From the NCBI GenBank assembly GCA_009777095.1, contig WRMN01000013.1:1-59352 (forward strand): a DNA stretch of 59,352 nucleotides, in the 5' to 3' direction. The notes beneath the pieces were generated by a model. The model worked only from the letters and a program-made list of their open reading frames with translations. It was not told the DNA's origin and made no database searches. The stretch comes from Bacteroidales bacterium. Its GTDB lineage: Bacteria > Bacteroidota > Bacteroidia > Bacteroidales > UBA932. The translations under genes were made by a program, and so were the position numbers. This document shows, in pieces, positions 47,261 through 54,382 of this stretch. The number at the start of each line of letters is the position of its first letter. Position 1 is the first letter of the stretch.

Positions 47261-48232
47261 ATGAAAAAATTAGCAGTAGGCATTGACATTGGAGGCAACA
47301 ATACCGTATATGGTTTGGTGGATATAGACGGTAAAATTGTTGCCGATAGTAGTTTCCGAACTATGAAATACCAAAAATTTGACCTTTTCTTAGAAGCTTT
47401 AGTGCATGGACTGCAATTATTGCAGGAATCGGTAAAAGAAGAGACGGAGTTGATAGGTATAGGTTTCGGCGCTCCCTGCGGAAACTATTATACAGGCAAT
47501 ATTGAACATGCCGCCAATTTAAAAATTTGGGGCGAAGTGTTGCCGGTGGCGGAAAAGCTGTCCGTTTATTATCCTAACCTCCCTGTGGTTATTACTAACG
47601 ACGCCAATGCTGCTGCTATTGGTGAAATGCTGTACGGCGCAGCCAAAGGAATGAAAAATTTCACGGTAATTACTCTTGGCACCGGCTTGGGAAGCGGGAT
47701 TGTAATCAATGGTGAATTACTGTATGGGCACGATGGCTTTGCCGGCGAATTCGGGCATATTATTGTAAGTCCCAACGGACGCGAATGCGGCTGTGGCCGT
47801 TGTGGTTGTTTAGAAACCTACGCTTCAGGCTCAGGGATTGTACGTACCGTATATAAACTGTTAGCCGACCATCGCGATCCAAGCGAGTTGAAAGCTATTA
47901 GTTTTAATGAACTCACCGGCGAGATGATTACCAAAGCCGCTGAAAACGGAGACCCTGTTGCAATTGAAGCCTTTGCCCATACCGGTTTGTATTTAGGTCG
48001 CGCTTTGGCCGATTTAGTAGCCATCACTGCGCCGGAAGCTATTTTCCTCTTTGGCGGTTTGGCCGATGCCGGTAAATATATCTTTGAGCCTACCCGTGAA
48101 CAAATGGAAGCCAACATGCTTAGCTTTTGGAAAGGAAAAGTGAAACTGTTGCCTTCGGGTTTAGAGAATAAGAATGCTGCCGTGTTAGGCGCTGCGGCCT
48201 TAGCTTGGAAAAAATTTAATGAACAACAATAA
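47261..48232 (+). CDS. ROK family sugar kinase (probable glucokinase)
   Basis: About 323 residues from ATG at 47261 (a TTG two codons upstream is a weaker start). The N-terminal ATP motif is GIDIGGNNTVYGLVDIDGKI. The core shows VITNDANAAAIGEMLYGAA, with the catalytic Asp, then TLGTGLGSGIVINGEL. The zinc-binding ROK signature is GEFGHIIVSPNGRECGCGRC with GCLETYAS. Likely phosphorylates glucose or another hexose in the cytoplasm. Family length is 300-330. It is followed by a small membrane-protein gene 14 bases on. Confidence 0.92.
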   Translation: MKKLAVGIDIGGNNTVYGLVDIDGKIVADSSFRTMKYQKFDLFLEALVHGLQLLQESVKEETELIGIGFGAPCGNYYTGNIEHAANLKIWGEVLPVAEKLSVYYPNLPVVITNDANAAAIGEMLYGAAKGMKNFTVITLGTGLGSGIVINGELLYGHDGFAGEFGHIIVSPNGRECGCGRCGCLETYASGSGIVRTVYKLLADHRDPSELKAISFNELTGEMITKAAENGDPVAIEAFAHTGLYLGRALADLVAITAPEAIFLFGGLADAGKYIFEPTREQMEANMLSFWKGKVKLLPSGLENKNAAVLGAAALAWKKFNEQQ

Positions 48233-48246
48233 ACTAATATGCTGTT

Positions 48247-48732
48247 ATGATTTCACAACGTTATTTTATTAAAGCTTTAAAAGCAATTGTACTGTTCTTT
48301 GTGATAGGAACGCTTATTTATGTCATCGGTTATTTTCTTGGAAAAAGCAGCCGCCCCGATTTAACTTTTGCGGAGCTTATCGAACAGAGCAATATAACGA
48401 GTATTGTTGTGTTTTTTGTGATTTTCGGCTTAGCTTATCCTTTGATTGGTTATGTGAAACAAAAAGTATATGCGTCCAAACCCTTCGAAGAGTATAAACA
48501 GGAGGTCATTCGTATGTTTGCACAGGTAAAGTTTGAGCTGGTGTCGGATAACGATAATAAGATGGTCTTTCGGAATAAGAGCGCGCTATCGCGCCTGATG
48601 CGAATGTATGAAGACAAGGTTACGGTGGATTACTCCGATTCGCCCATCTTGCTGCTTGGGCTTCGCCGTGATGTTTACCGCTTGGCGCGTATGATTCAAT
48701 ACTATATTCGTAACGCCGAAAAGGAGGATTAG
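48247..48732 (+). CDS. Small membrane protein with two transmembrane helices, function unknown
   Basis: A 161-residue protein. Helix 1 is around residues 12-30 (AIVLFFVIGTLIYVIGYFLG) and helix 2 around 50-68 (SIVVFFVIFGLAYPLIGYV). They are followed by a basic cytoplasmic region with SRLMRMYEDKVTVDYSDSPI and a C-terminal helix ending in NAEKED. There is no signal peptide. The fold resembles no family I can name. It sits between the ROK kinase and the MBL hydrolase, spacings 14 and 4 bases, so the three genes are probably one operon. Confidence 0.7.
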   Translation: MISQRYFIKALKAIVLFFVIGTLIYVIGYFLGKSSRPDLTFAELIEQSNITSIVVFFVIFGLAYPLIGYVKQKVYASKPFEEYKQEVIRMFAQVKFELVSDNDNKMVFRNKSALSRLMRMYEDKVTVDYSDSPILLLGLRRDVYRLARMIQYYIRNAEKED

Positions 48733-48736
48733 TTTA

Positions 48737-49384
48737 ATGCAAATAAAAGTTTTTTACTTTAATGAATTGCGCGTATGCACCTACCTGTTGTGGGACGATA
48801 CGCTCGAATGTGTTATTGTGGACTGTGGCTGCGAAAATGAACACGAATGCGCCCGCTTGCAGAAATTTATTGCCAACCATAATTTGAAACCTGTAATGTT
48901 ATTGAGTACGCACGGCCATTTCGACCATAATATGAGCAATGCGTTTATTACGAAAACCTACAACATTAAGAGTTATATCCATGTCGGCGACAAAGCATAT
49001 TTAGCTCAAACCGCTGAAATTGCTAAGGGTTTCGGTTATAATAATGTGGAAAACCCGCCCGCTCCTGACGGTTATCTCGAAGATGGGCAAATCATTCGCT
49101 TTGGACAGTCGCAACTGCAGGTCTTGCACACGCCCGGCCACAGCAAAGGCTCAGTGTGTTTTTATGCTGAGGAAAGCAATTTTGTGCTTACCGGCGATTT
49201 GTTGTTTCAAGGCTGTATTGGCCGCACCGATTTACCCGGCGGCGATTATGATGAAATTATAGACAGCCTTTTGAATAAAATCGTTCCTCTGCCCGACAAG
49301 ACAGTGGTATATTCCGGCCACGGCCCCGCCACCACTGTAGGCGAAGAAAAACGAGCAAATCCCTTTATTGTAGAGAAAATGTAA
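48737..49384 (+). CDS. MBL-fold metallo-hydrolase (glyoxalase II-like)
   Basis: A 215-residue metallo-beta-lactamase-fold protein. The zinc motif STHGHFDHN (H-x-H-x-D-H) is present, with a further zinc His in LHTPGHSKGSVCF, the TGDLLFQGCIGRTDLPGGDY segment and the late VVYSGHGPATTVGEEKRANP. This set is that of YcbL-type hydrolases or glyoxalase II, and substrates include thioesters. Length is normal for YcbL. A strong AGGAGG lies in front of the ATG, inside the end of the preceding gene (AAG GAG GAT codons). Confidence 0.92.
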   Translation: MQIKVFYFNELRVCTYLLWDDTLECVIVDCGCENEHECARLQKFIANHNLKPVMLLSTHGHFDHNMSNAFITKTYNIKSYIHVGDKAYLAQTAEIAKGFGYNNVENPPAPDGYLEDGQIIRFGQSQLQVLHTPGHSKGSVCFYAEESNFVLTGDLLFQGCIGRTDLPGGDYDEIIDSLLNKIVPLPDKTVVYSGHGPATTVGEEKRANPFIVEKM

Positions 49385-49392
49385 TTTTTATA

Positions 49393-49544
49393 ATTAGTGA
49401 TTAGTGGTTAGTCGAACTGCCGCTTTTTTATTTATGAATTATGGGTTATGATTTATGAGTTGGGCTGCGCGCCCCCTACCTAAATATCTATTATCTACTA
49501 TTTATTAACCACTAACCACTGACCACTAACCACTAATCACTAAT
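49393..49544. repeat. Inverted repeat of ATTAGTGATTAGTGGTTAG words between convergent genes
   Basis: The 19-base arm at 49393-49411 is the exact reverse complement of 49526-49544. The sequence next to the right arm is a run of CACTAAC words (AACCACTAACCACTGACC). The middle holds ATTATGGGTTATGATTTATG and a GGGCTGCGCGCCCC palindrome. It lies between the MBL gene and a lipoprotein gene, so it could serve as a bidirectional terminator. Confidence 0.55.
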
Positions 49545-50052
49545 AAATCCAGCCGCCATATTCCTCGAAAGTTCCTGTGTAATTCCCTTCAATGCGTTTG
49601 CCGTTTAGGGTCATGGCAAATTCGAGGGTATAATTGTCGGCGCCTGTGTTCTTAGTTACTTTTACCCGATTGTCGGAACCGGAAAGGTCGTTTAGGTTTG
49701 CTTCGTCAGACACACTACCGCCCCAATACTCTGTTTCGTTGTATTGTAAGGCGACATACGGGAACCAGTTGACATCATCGTAAGGCTCGTGGAGTTTAAT
49801 TAACTGTCCGAGCGCTTCAATGGGGCATTCAAAGAGGAAGAAATCGGGTTCGTCGGAAGGGTCTTCCGCAGGAACGGTGGGGCTGATGAAAAATTGAATG
49901 CCGTTGCCGGGCGAGGTGTAGCTTTTAGCATAGACAATGTTGAATGTCTTGCCATCGTAGGTGTAGGCGTTGGTCAATTTGTCGTTTTCGCCTTTCGAGC
50001 AGCCTGCCAGCGCTACGCCGACTATTGCTGCAATCATAATTAATTTTTTCAT
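49540..50052 (-). CDS. Lipoprotein of unknown function
   Basis: A 170-residue predicted lipoprotein (LAGC, Cys at residue 18). The mature part is acidic with beta-strand pattern (YAKSYTSPGNGIQFFISPTV, then VSDEANLNDLSGSDNRVKV). The final segment (TLEFAMTLNGKRIEGNYTGT, then FEEYGG) looks like a small calycin- or Ig-like sandwich. I do not recognise a family. There is a 355-base gap upstream, holding a REP-like palindrome and a distant -7 element, so the mRNA may have a long leader. Confidence 0.65.
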   Translation of the reverse strand: MKKLIMIAAIVGVALAGCSKGENDKLTNAYTYDGKTFNIVYAKSYTSPGNGIQFFISPTVPAEDPSDEPDFFLFECPIEALGQLIKLHEPYDDVNWFPYVALQYNETEYWGGSVSDEANLNDLSGSDNRVKVTKNTGADNYTLEFAMTLNGKRIEGNYTGTFEEYGGWIY

Positions 50053-50407
50053 GTTGTTTGTTTTGTTTAATTGTTTGTTTGATGATTTGTTTATTTGTTG
50101 ATTTGGATATGCGATTTATTAATCATTATTTACTATTTACTTATTTTTTCGTCATTGCGAGCCGCGTCAGCGGCGAAGCAATCCTGTCATTGCGGGTGCT
50201 CGGATAGGCAAAATAGCATAGCCGCAAGGACAGAAGTTGCCTTGCCGTTATAATCTGAGTTGCTGTAATTGACTGATAGTCAATCTTATATAGGGGTGGG
50301 ATAAAATACTATTTATCAGACAGTTAGCCTGATGTTTTATCGTGTATTTCCCATTTATAACCATTTGTCCAAAGTTCAGGCTGCAAAGTTAGGGAATAAA
50401 TTATTAA
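50053..50407. other. Long intergenic leader region with REP-like palindrome and small hairpins
   Basis: The gap between fadD-like and lipoprotein genes. From left it holds TTTGTTTGTTT-type low-complexity sequence (50053-50100), a REP-like palindrome (50154-50182), a 17-base palindrome ATTGACT-GAT-AGTCAAT (50268-50284) and an ATCAG...CTGAT hairpin further right. A minus-strand promoter is at 50384-50413. No protein-coding frame is recognised. Confidence 0.5.
50154..50182. repeat. REP-like palindrome (TCATTGCGAGCnnnGCGAAGCAATC family)
   Basis: ATTGC-GA-GCCGC-GTCA-GCGGC-GAA-GCAAT: outer and inner 5-base arms pair with a 4-base loop. The sequence belongs to the GTCATTGCGAGCnnnGCGAAGCAATCC repeats scattered through many bacterial genomes. 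A second partial copy (GTCATTGCGGG) starts at 50186. Confidence 0.65.
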
Positions 50408-50413
50408 TTACAA
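50384..50413 (-). promoter_or_regulatory. Minus-strand promoter ahead of the 49.5-50.05 kb lipoprotein gene
   Basis: On the minus strand: TTG (50411-50413), a 19-base spacer, then TAACTTTG (50384-50391). It would give a leader of about 330 bases covering the palindromes. Confidence 0.45.
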
Positions 50414-52309
50414 GGCCTCTAAATTGTATGGATTAACGATATTTTTTGCTTCCGAAGTGTATAAATAATCCAAACGGTCTTTGTAGCGTTCTTCAATCTT
50501 GCCCCGAACCATTTTCAATGACGAATTTAACAGTTGATTTTGTTCGGTAAAGGCTTCCGGAAGTACCGCAATAGCCGCCGGCAACCAGCGTTCGGGATAT
50601 TCACCCGCATAAATACCCGAGCCTTTGTAGCGGTTGATAATATCCTGTATCTTAAGTAACGCTGCTTCCTTAGCCTCTTTCGACTCCCATGATAAACTCG
50701 GGTTCGTTTCTTCAACATGCCTTTTCAATTGCTCCTTATTCGGAACAATCAACGCCACAGTGTAAGGATTTTGATTGTTGTAAAGTACCATCTGTTCGAT
50801 GTATTTGCTTTTATCGCAAATACCTTCCTCTATTCCTTCCGGACTGTATTTTTCACCGTCGCTGCTAATCAGCAGGCTTTTGAAACGTCCCAGCACATAC
50901 AGAAAACCGTCTTTATCCATATAACCCAAATCGCCTGTGTACAACCAACCGTCAATAACGGTTTGTTTTGTCGCTTCGGGGTTTTTCCAGTAGCCAAGCA
51001 TCACGTTTTCACCTTTCACAACAATCTCGCCTTTTTCTCCGAGAGGGAGTTCTTTGCCTTCCGTATCGCAAATTTTGAGTTCCAAGTTAGCAACCAATGT
51101 TCCCGACGAACCTAATTTGTGCTTTCTTATTCCGTTGGCAGAGATAATGGGAGTCGCTTCCGAAAGTCCGTAGCCTTGAAACATCGGTATGCCGATAGCG
51201 TAGAAAAATCGCTGCAATTCTATATCCAGCAAGGCGCCTCCTCCGATGAAGAAACGTAATTTACCGCCCATGCCTTTGCGTACTTTGGCAAACAGCAGTT
51301 TGTCGTAAATAAACAACAAAAGTCTTTTCCCTGTTTGATTTCGGCCGCCTTTATTGTATCCTTCTTTGTTGTAAGAATAGGCCGTTTTTAAGGCATGATT
51401 GAAAAGTTTTTTGATTAGTTTTCCTTTCTTCTCAATTGTGCTTTCAATGTTTTTACGGAAATTCTTCGCCAGCGCCGGGACGCTCATTATAACAGTAGGC
51501 TGAAATTCCTTGATGTTTATGGGAATATTTTTTATGGTTTCACTGCCTGTCTTGCCTACCTGTACGGTAGCCACATTCGCTCCATAATGCATAAAGGCAT
51601 AAAAGCCTGCCACGTGACCAAAACAGTGGTCTAAGGGAATGATTATCAAATTGCTGTCCTTTGGAGTAATCGCAATAAGTGCAACGGCCTGCTCAACATT
51701 GGCGGTGTAGTTGCGGTGCGAAAGACAAACCCCTTTCGGGTCGGCGGTCGTTCCTGAAGTATAGGTGATTGTAGCTAAGTCATCGTTTTGTACTGCCCGA
51801 CTTCGGGTTATCAGTTCATCTTTGTTGGTTTTCAAAAACTCGTCGCCTGCTGCAAAAATTTCGCCAATCCATATTTCTTTGCTTTCGTAACTGTCTTGCG
51901 GGTCGAAAACAAATATTTTTTCAATCAAGGGAAGCGAGGATATAATACGGCGGATTTTTTTTAATTGGTTGCCCGAAACAATTATAAAACGGCTTTCCGA
52001 ATGTTGAAGTCTGAAAATTAAATCGTTGCTTTCTTCTAATTTAATAGAAAGGGGGACATTGGCCGCACCGGTATATAAAATCCCCAACTCGCCGATAATC
52101 CAATTGTTACGCCCTTCCGACAGTAAGGCTATTTTATCGCCCGACCGAACGCCTGTCTGTATTAATCCTGCGGCCAAACGATATACTTGTTCTCGGGTCT
52201 GATTAAACGTAATCGGTTCATAAGCCGTAGTCTTTTTTTCCCAAAGGAAGGTGTTGTTGCCGTATTTGTCAACACTTTCTTCAAAAAAATCAATAATAGT
52301 TTTTTTCAT
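50408..52309 (-). CDS. Long-chain fatty-acid--CoA ligase (AMP-forming)
   Basis: A 633-residue AMP-binding enzyme that activates fatty acids via an acyl-adenylate and transfers them to CoA. The P-loop-like motif TITYTSGTTADPKGVCLSHR is present, with GYGLSEATPIISANG (A5) and the hinge YTGDLGYMDKDGFLYVLGRF, then SLLISSDGEKYSPEGIEE. There is no signal peptide. It belongs to the long-chain FadD/FAA1-like group and is 35 bases downstream of ispG, probably in the same transcript. A role in lipid salvage is likely. Confidence 0.9.
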   Translation of the reverse strand: MKKTIIDFFEESVDKYGNNTFLWEKKTTAYEPITFNQTREQVYRLAAGLIQTGVRSGDKIALLSEGRNNWIIGELGILYTGAANVPLSIKLEESNDLIFRLQHSESRFIIVSGNQLKKIRRIISSLPLIEKIFVFDPQDSYESKEIWIGEIFAAGDEFLKTNKDELITRSRAVQNDDLATITYTSGTTADPKGVCLSHRNYTANVEQAVALIAITPKDSNLIIIPLDHCFGHVAGFYAFMHYGANVATVQVGKTGSETIKNIPINIKEFQPTVIMSVPALAKNFRKNIESTIEKKGKLIKKLFNHALKTAYSYNKEGYNKGGRNQTGKRLLLFIYDKLLFAKVRKGMGGKLRFFIGGGALLDIELQRFFYAIGIPMFQGYGLSEATPIISANGIRKHKLGSSGTLVANLELKICDTEGKELPLGEKGEIVVKGENVMLGYWKNPEATKQTVIDGWLYTGDLGYMDKDGFLYVLGRFKSLLISSDGEKYSPEGIEEGICDKSKYIEQMVLYNNQNPYTVALIVPNKEQLKRHVEETNPSLSWESKEAKEAALLKIQDIINRYKGSGIYAGEYPERWLPAAIAVLPEAFTEQNQLLNSSLKMVRGKIEERYKDRLDYLYTSEAKNIVNPYNLEAL

Positions 52310-52344
52310 AGGTTAAGGTATTGGTTAAATAATTCAAAACATTT

Positions 52345-53697
52345 TTATTCATCTGCCCAGTCGCCGTTTTCTTTGATTAAAGCTACCAATTCTGCAACGG
52401 CGAATTGTTGCGGAATGTTTTTTTTGACAGGTGTTTTGCCTTTGTACAGCGTAATTAGTCCGGGGCCTGCGCCCACATAACCGTAGTCGGCATCGGCCAT
52501 TTCACCGGGGCCGTTCACTATGCAGCCCATCACCGCAATTTTTAAGCCTTTCAACTGCTGGGTGGCCGCGCGCACAGCCGCTAACATCGGCTGCAAGTCG
52601 AAGAGAGTGCGTCCGCAACCAGGGCAGGCAATATATTCAGGCTTACTGAAACGCACGCGGGTTGCCTGCAATAGTGTTGCGGCCAAGTCTTCGCATTCCG
52701 CCCGACTTAACATTTCATTATTAATTGCGGCAGAAATGGCTACATCATCGGCATAGCCATCGAGGAGCAAGGGTCCTGCCTGACACGAGAGGCGCAGCAA
52801 TAATTCTTCTCTCGTTGCTACCTTATACCCTACCTGCAAAATGTCTTTTCGTGCAATATATTGCGCTTTTTCTGTTGTACAGTTGGTTGCATAAGGGTAT
52901 TGCGGGGCGATTTGCACTAAGGCCTGCGCCACAGGAATTTCATTTTCGGGCGCTTCGGTCAGCGATACTCTTATGGTATCGCCCAAGCCCTGCGCCAGCA
53001 GCGTGCCTATGCCCACAGCCGATTTGAGGCGACCCTCGTCGCCGTCGCCTGCCTCTGTTACGCCAAGGTGCAGGGGGTAGTCCATATTTTCGGCATCCAT
53101 AGCAGCAACCAACAGGCGGTAGGCTTCGACCATCACCCTTGTGTTGCTCGATTTCATGGACACCACCACATCGTTAAAATCATGCTCTCTGCAAATATGC
53201 AAAAATTCCATCGCCGAGGCGAGCATTCCTTGCGGACTGTCGCCGTAGTCTTCCATTATGCGTTCGGATAGCGAGCCGTGGTTTACGCCAATGCGCAAGG
53301 CCGTGCCGTGTTGGCGGCAAACAGCAATGAGTTGCAGCAGTTGCACAGCAGCTTCTTCGCGGCTATGCCCGAAATTCCCCGGGTTGATGCGTACCTTGTC
53401 GGCTACAGCTGCTGCGGCAAGCGCTACTTTCGGCGTAAAATGTACATCGGCAATCAAGGGAATGGTGTAACTCGCAGCGCGCAACTGTTGTTTAATTTGC
53501 GCCAGAGCCTCTACTTCCCGCAGGCCTTGCGCAGTCAACCTTACGTAATCGGCGCCTGCTTCGGCAATGCGTTTACACTGCGCCGTAGAAGCCGCAACAT
53601 CTAAGGTATCGGTAGTGCACATTGTCTGCACGCGCACAGGCTGCTTGCCGCCCATAGCAAGGCCTCCGATATTCACTTCTTTAGTTTTCCGCCGCAT
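52345..53697 (-). CDS. ispG: 4-hydroxy-3-methylbut-2-enyl diphosphate synthase (IspG/GcpE) with shortened insert
   Basis: A 450-residue enzyme of the MEP isoprenoid pathway. The N-terminal TIM barrel (VNIGGLAMGGKQPVRVQTMC, RVSLTEAPENEIPVA) is followed by about 90 residues of insert. The [4Fe-4S] reductase domain then carries Cys 358 and 361 (CPGCGRTLFD), Cys 392 and Glu 399 in MGCIVNGPGE, and GYVGAGPGLITLYKGKTPVK. Bacteroides enzymes have a far longer insert (about 260 residues) and E. coli almost none, so this form is intermediate. Confidence 0.93.
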   Translation of the reverse strand: MRRKTKEVNIGGLAMGGKQPVRVQTMCTTDTLDVAASTAQCKRIAEAGADYVRLTAQGLREVEALAQIKQQLRAASYTIPLIADVHFTPKVALAAAAVADKVRINPGNFGHSREEAAVQLLQLIAVCRQHGTALRIGVNHGSLSERIMEDYGDSPQGMLASAMEFLHICREHDFNDVVVSMKSSNTRVMVEAYRLLVAAMDAENMDYPLHLGVTEAGDGDEGRLKSAVGIGTLLAQGLGDTIRVSLTEAPENEIPVAQALVQIAPQYPYATNCTTEKAQYIARKDILQVGYKVATREELLLRLSCQAGPLLLDGYADDVAISAAINNEMLSRAECEDLAATLLQATRVRFSKPEYIACPGCGRTLFDLQPMLAAVRAATQQLKGLKIAVMGCIVNGPGEMADADYGYVGAGPGLITLYKGKTPVKKNIPQQFAVAELVALIKENGDWADE

Positions 53698-53703
53698 ATA
53701 TTG

Positions 53704-53742
53704 TTTTAAACTTTGAACCTTAAACTTTAAACCTTGAACTTT
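53704..53742. repeat. AAACTTTGAACCTTAAACTTTAAACC spacer repeat upstream of ispG
   Basis: TTTTAAACTTTGAACCTTAA, then ACTTTAAACCTTGAACTTTA, the same word family as in the ribosomal operon. It lies in the gap between the PorT-like gene and ispG. Confidence 0.6.
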
Positions 53743-54382
53743 ACAGTTGAAAAAGCAGCGCTACCGAAAACAACCAGTGTTGAAAGTGGTTATATATGGT
53801 GCGTTCATTGATATTATGGGGATACATCATATAAGAAAAAGCGAACTGATAACCTGCTTCGAATTGCAGTTCAAAAGGTTTGAATACAAGTCCAAAGCCT
53901 GCGCCCAAATGTACGCCATATTCAATCCGACGGTCAGTGTCGGCAAAGACATAGTTTTCTTTTACTGTTGCCCCATTGTCTTCATAACTTTGTTCCGCGC
54001 TCAAAGCATAAGAGGCATACATGCCGACATTAATCAGAAAGCGCAAATGCCATGTTTCATAATGAAATTGCGACAACAAGGGTAGTTCAATCACTTTGTA
54101 GCGGCGGGTAACACTGTCCAACACAAAGCCTTTTTCGGCATAATTCAATCCTGTTTGAAGACCCACCCATGGGTAGTTGTAGTACTTATAAACAAGACCT
54201 ACATTAAACCACTGGCGGGTTGAACTATCGGATTGTGCGGGAGTGAATGCTATGTCAGATATACTTATACCTTCTTTAATACCGATAAAATGTTGCGCCT
54301 TACTTAGGAAAGGAAGCACAACAAAAAGCGAAGCAATCAGCATTGCCCGCAGTTTATTCTCTACTTTCTGCTTTGTTATCAT
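53741..54382 (-). CDS. Outer-membrane beta-barrel protein, PorT-like
   Basis: A 213-residue exported barrel. A signal peptide (LIASLFVVLPFLSKAQ) is preceded by a basic n-region. The ATG at 54382 overlaps the Ig-like lipoprotein gene by 29 bases; one at 54343 would avoid the overlap but lose the basic residues. The mature part (IGIKEGISISDIAFTPAQSD, VGLQTGLNYAEKGFVL, FLINVGMYASYALSAEQSYE, then YGVHLGAGFGLVFKPFELQF) matches the OMP_b-brl_2 (PorT) family. It ends in a Leu rather than the usual Phe (LFQL). Confidence 0.8.
   Translation of the reverse strand: MITKQKVENKLRAMLIASLFVVLPFLSKAQHFIGIKEGISISDIAFTPAQSDSSTRQWFNVGLVYKYYNYPWVGLQTGLNYAEKGFVLDSVTRRYKVIELPLLSQFHYETWHLRFLINVGMYASYALSAEQSYEDNGATVKENYVFADTDRRIEYGVHLGAGFGLVFKPFELQFEAGYQFAFSYMMYPHNINERTIYNHFQHWLFSVALLFQL

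Noticed and set aside
49385-49560. CACTAAC/TTAGTG words considered as a CRISPR array
   Set aside because: Words are imperfect, too short and without regular unique spacers; no cas genes in the window.
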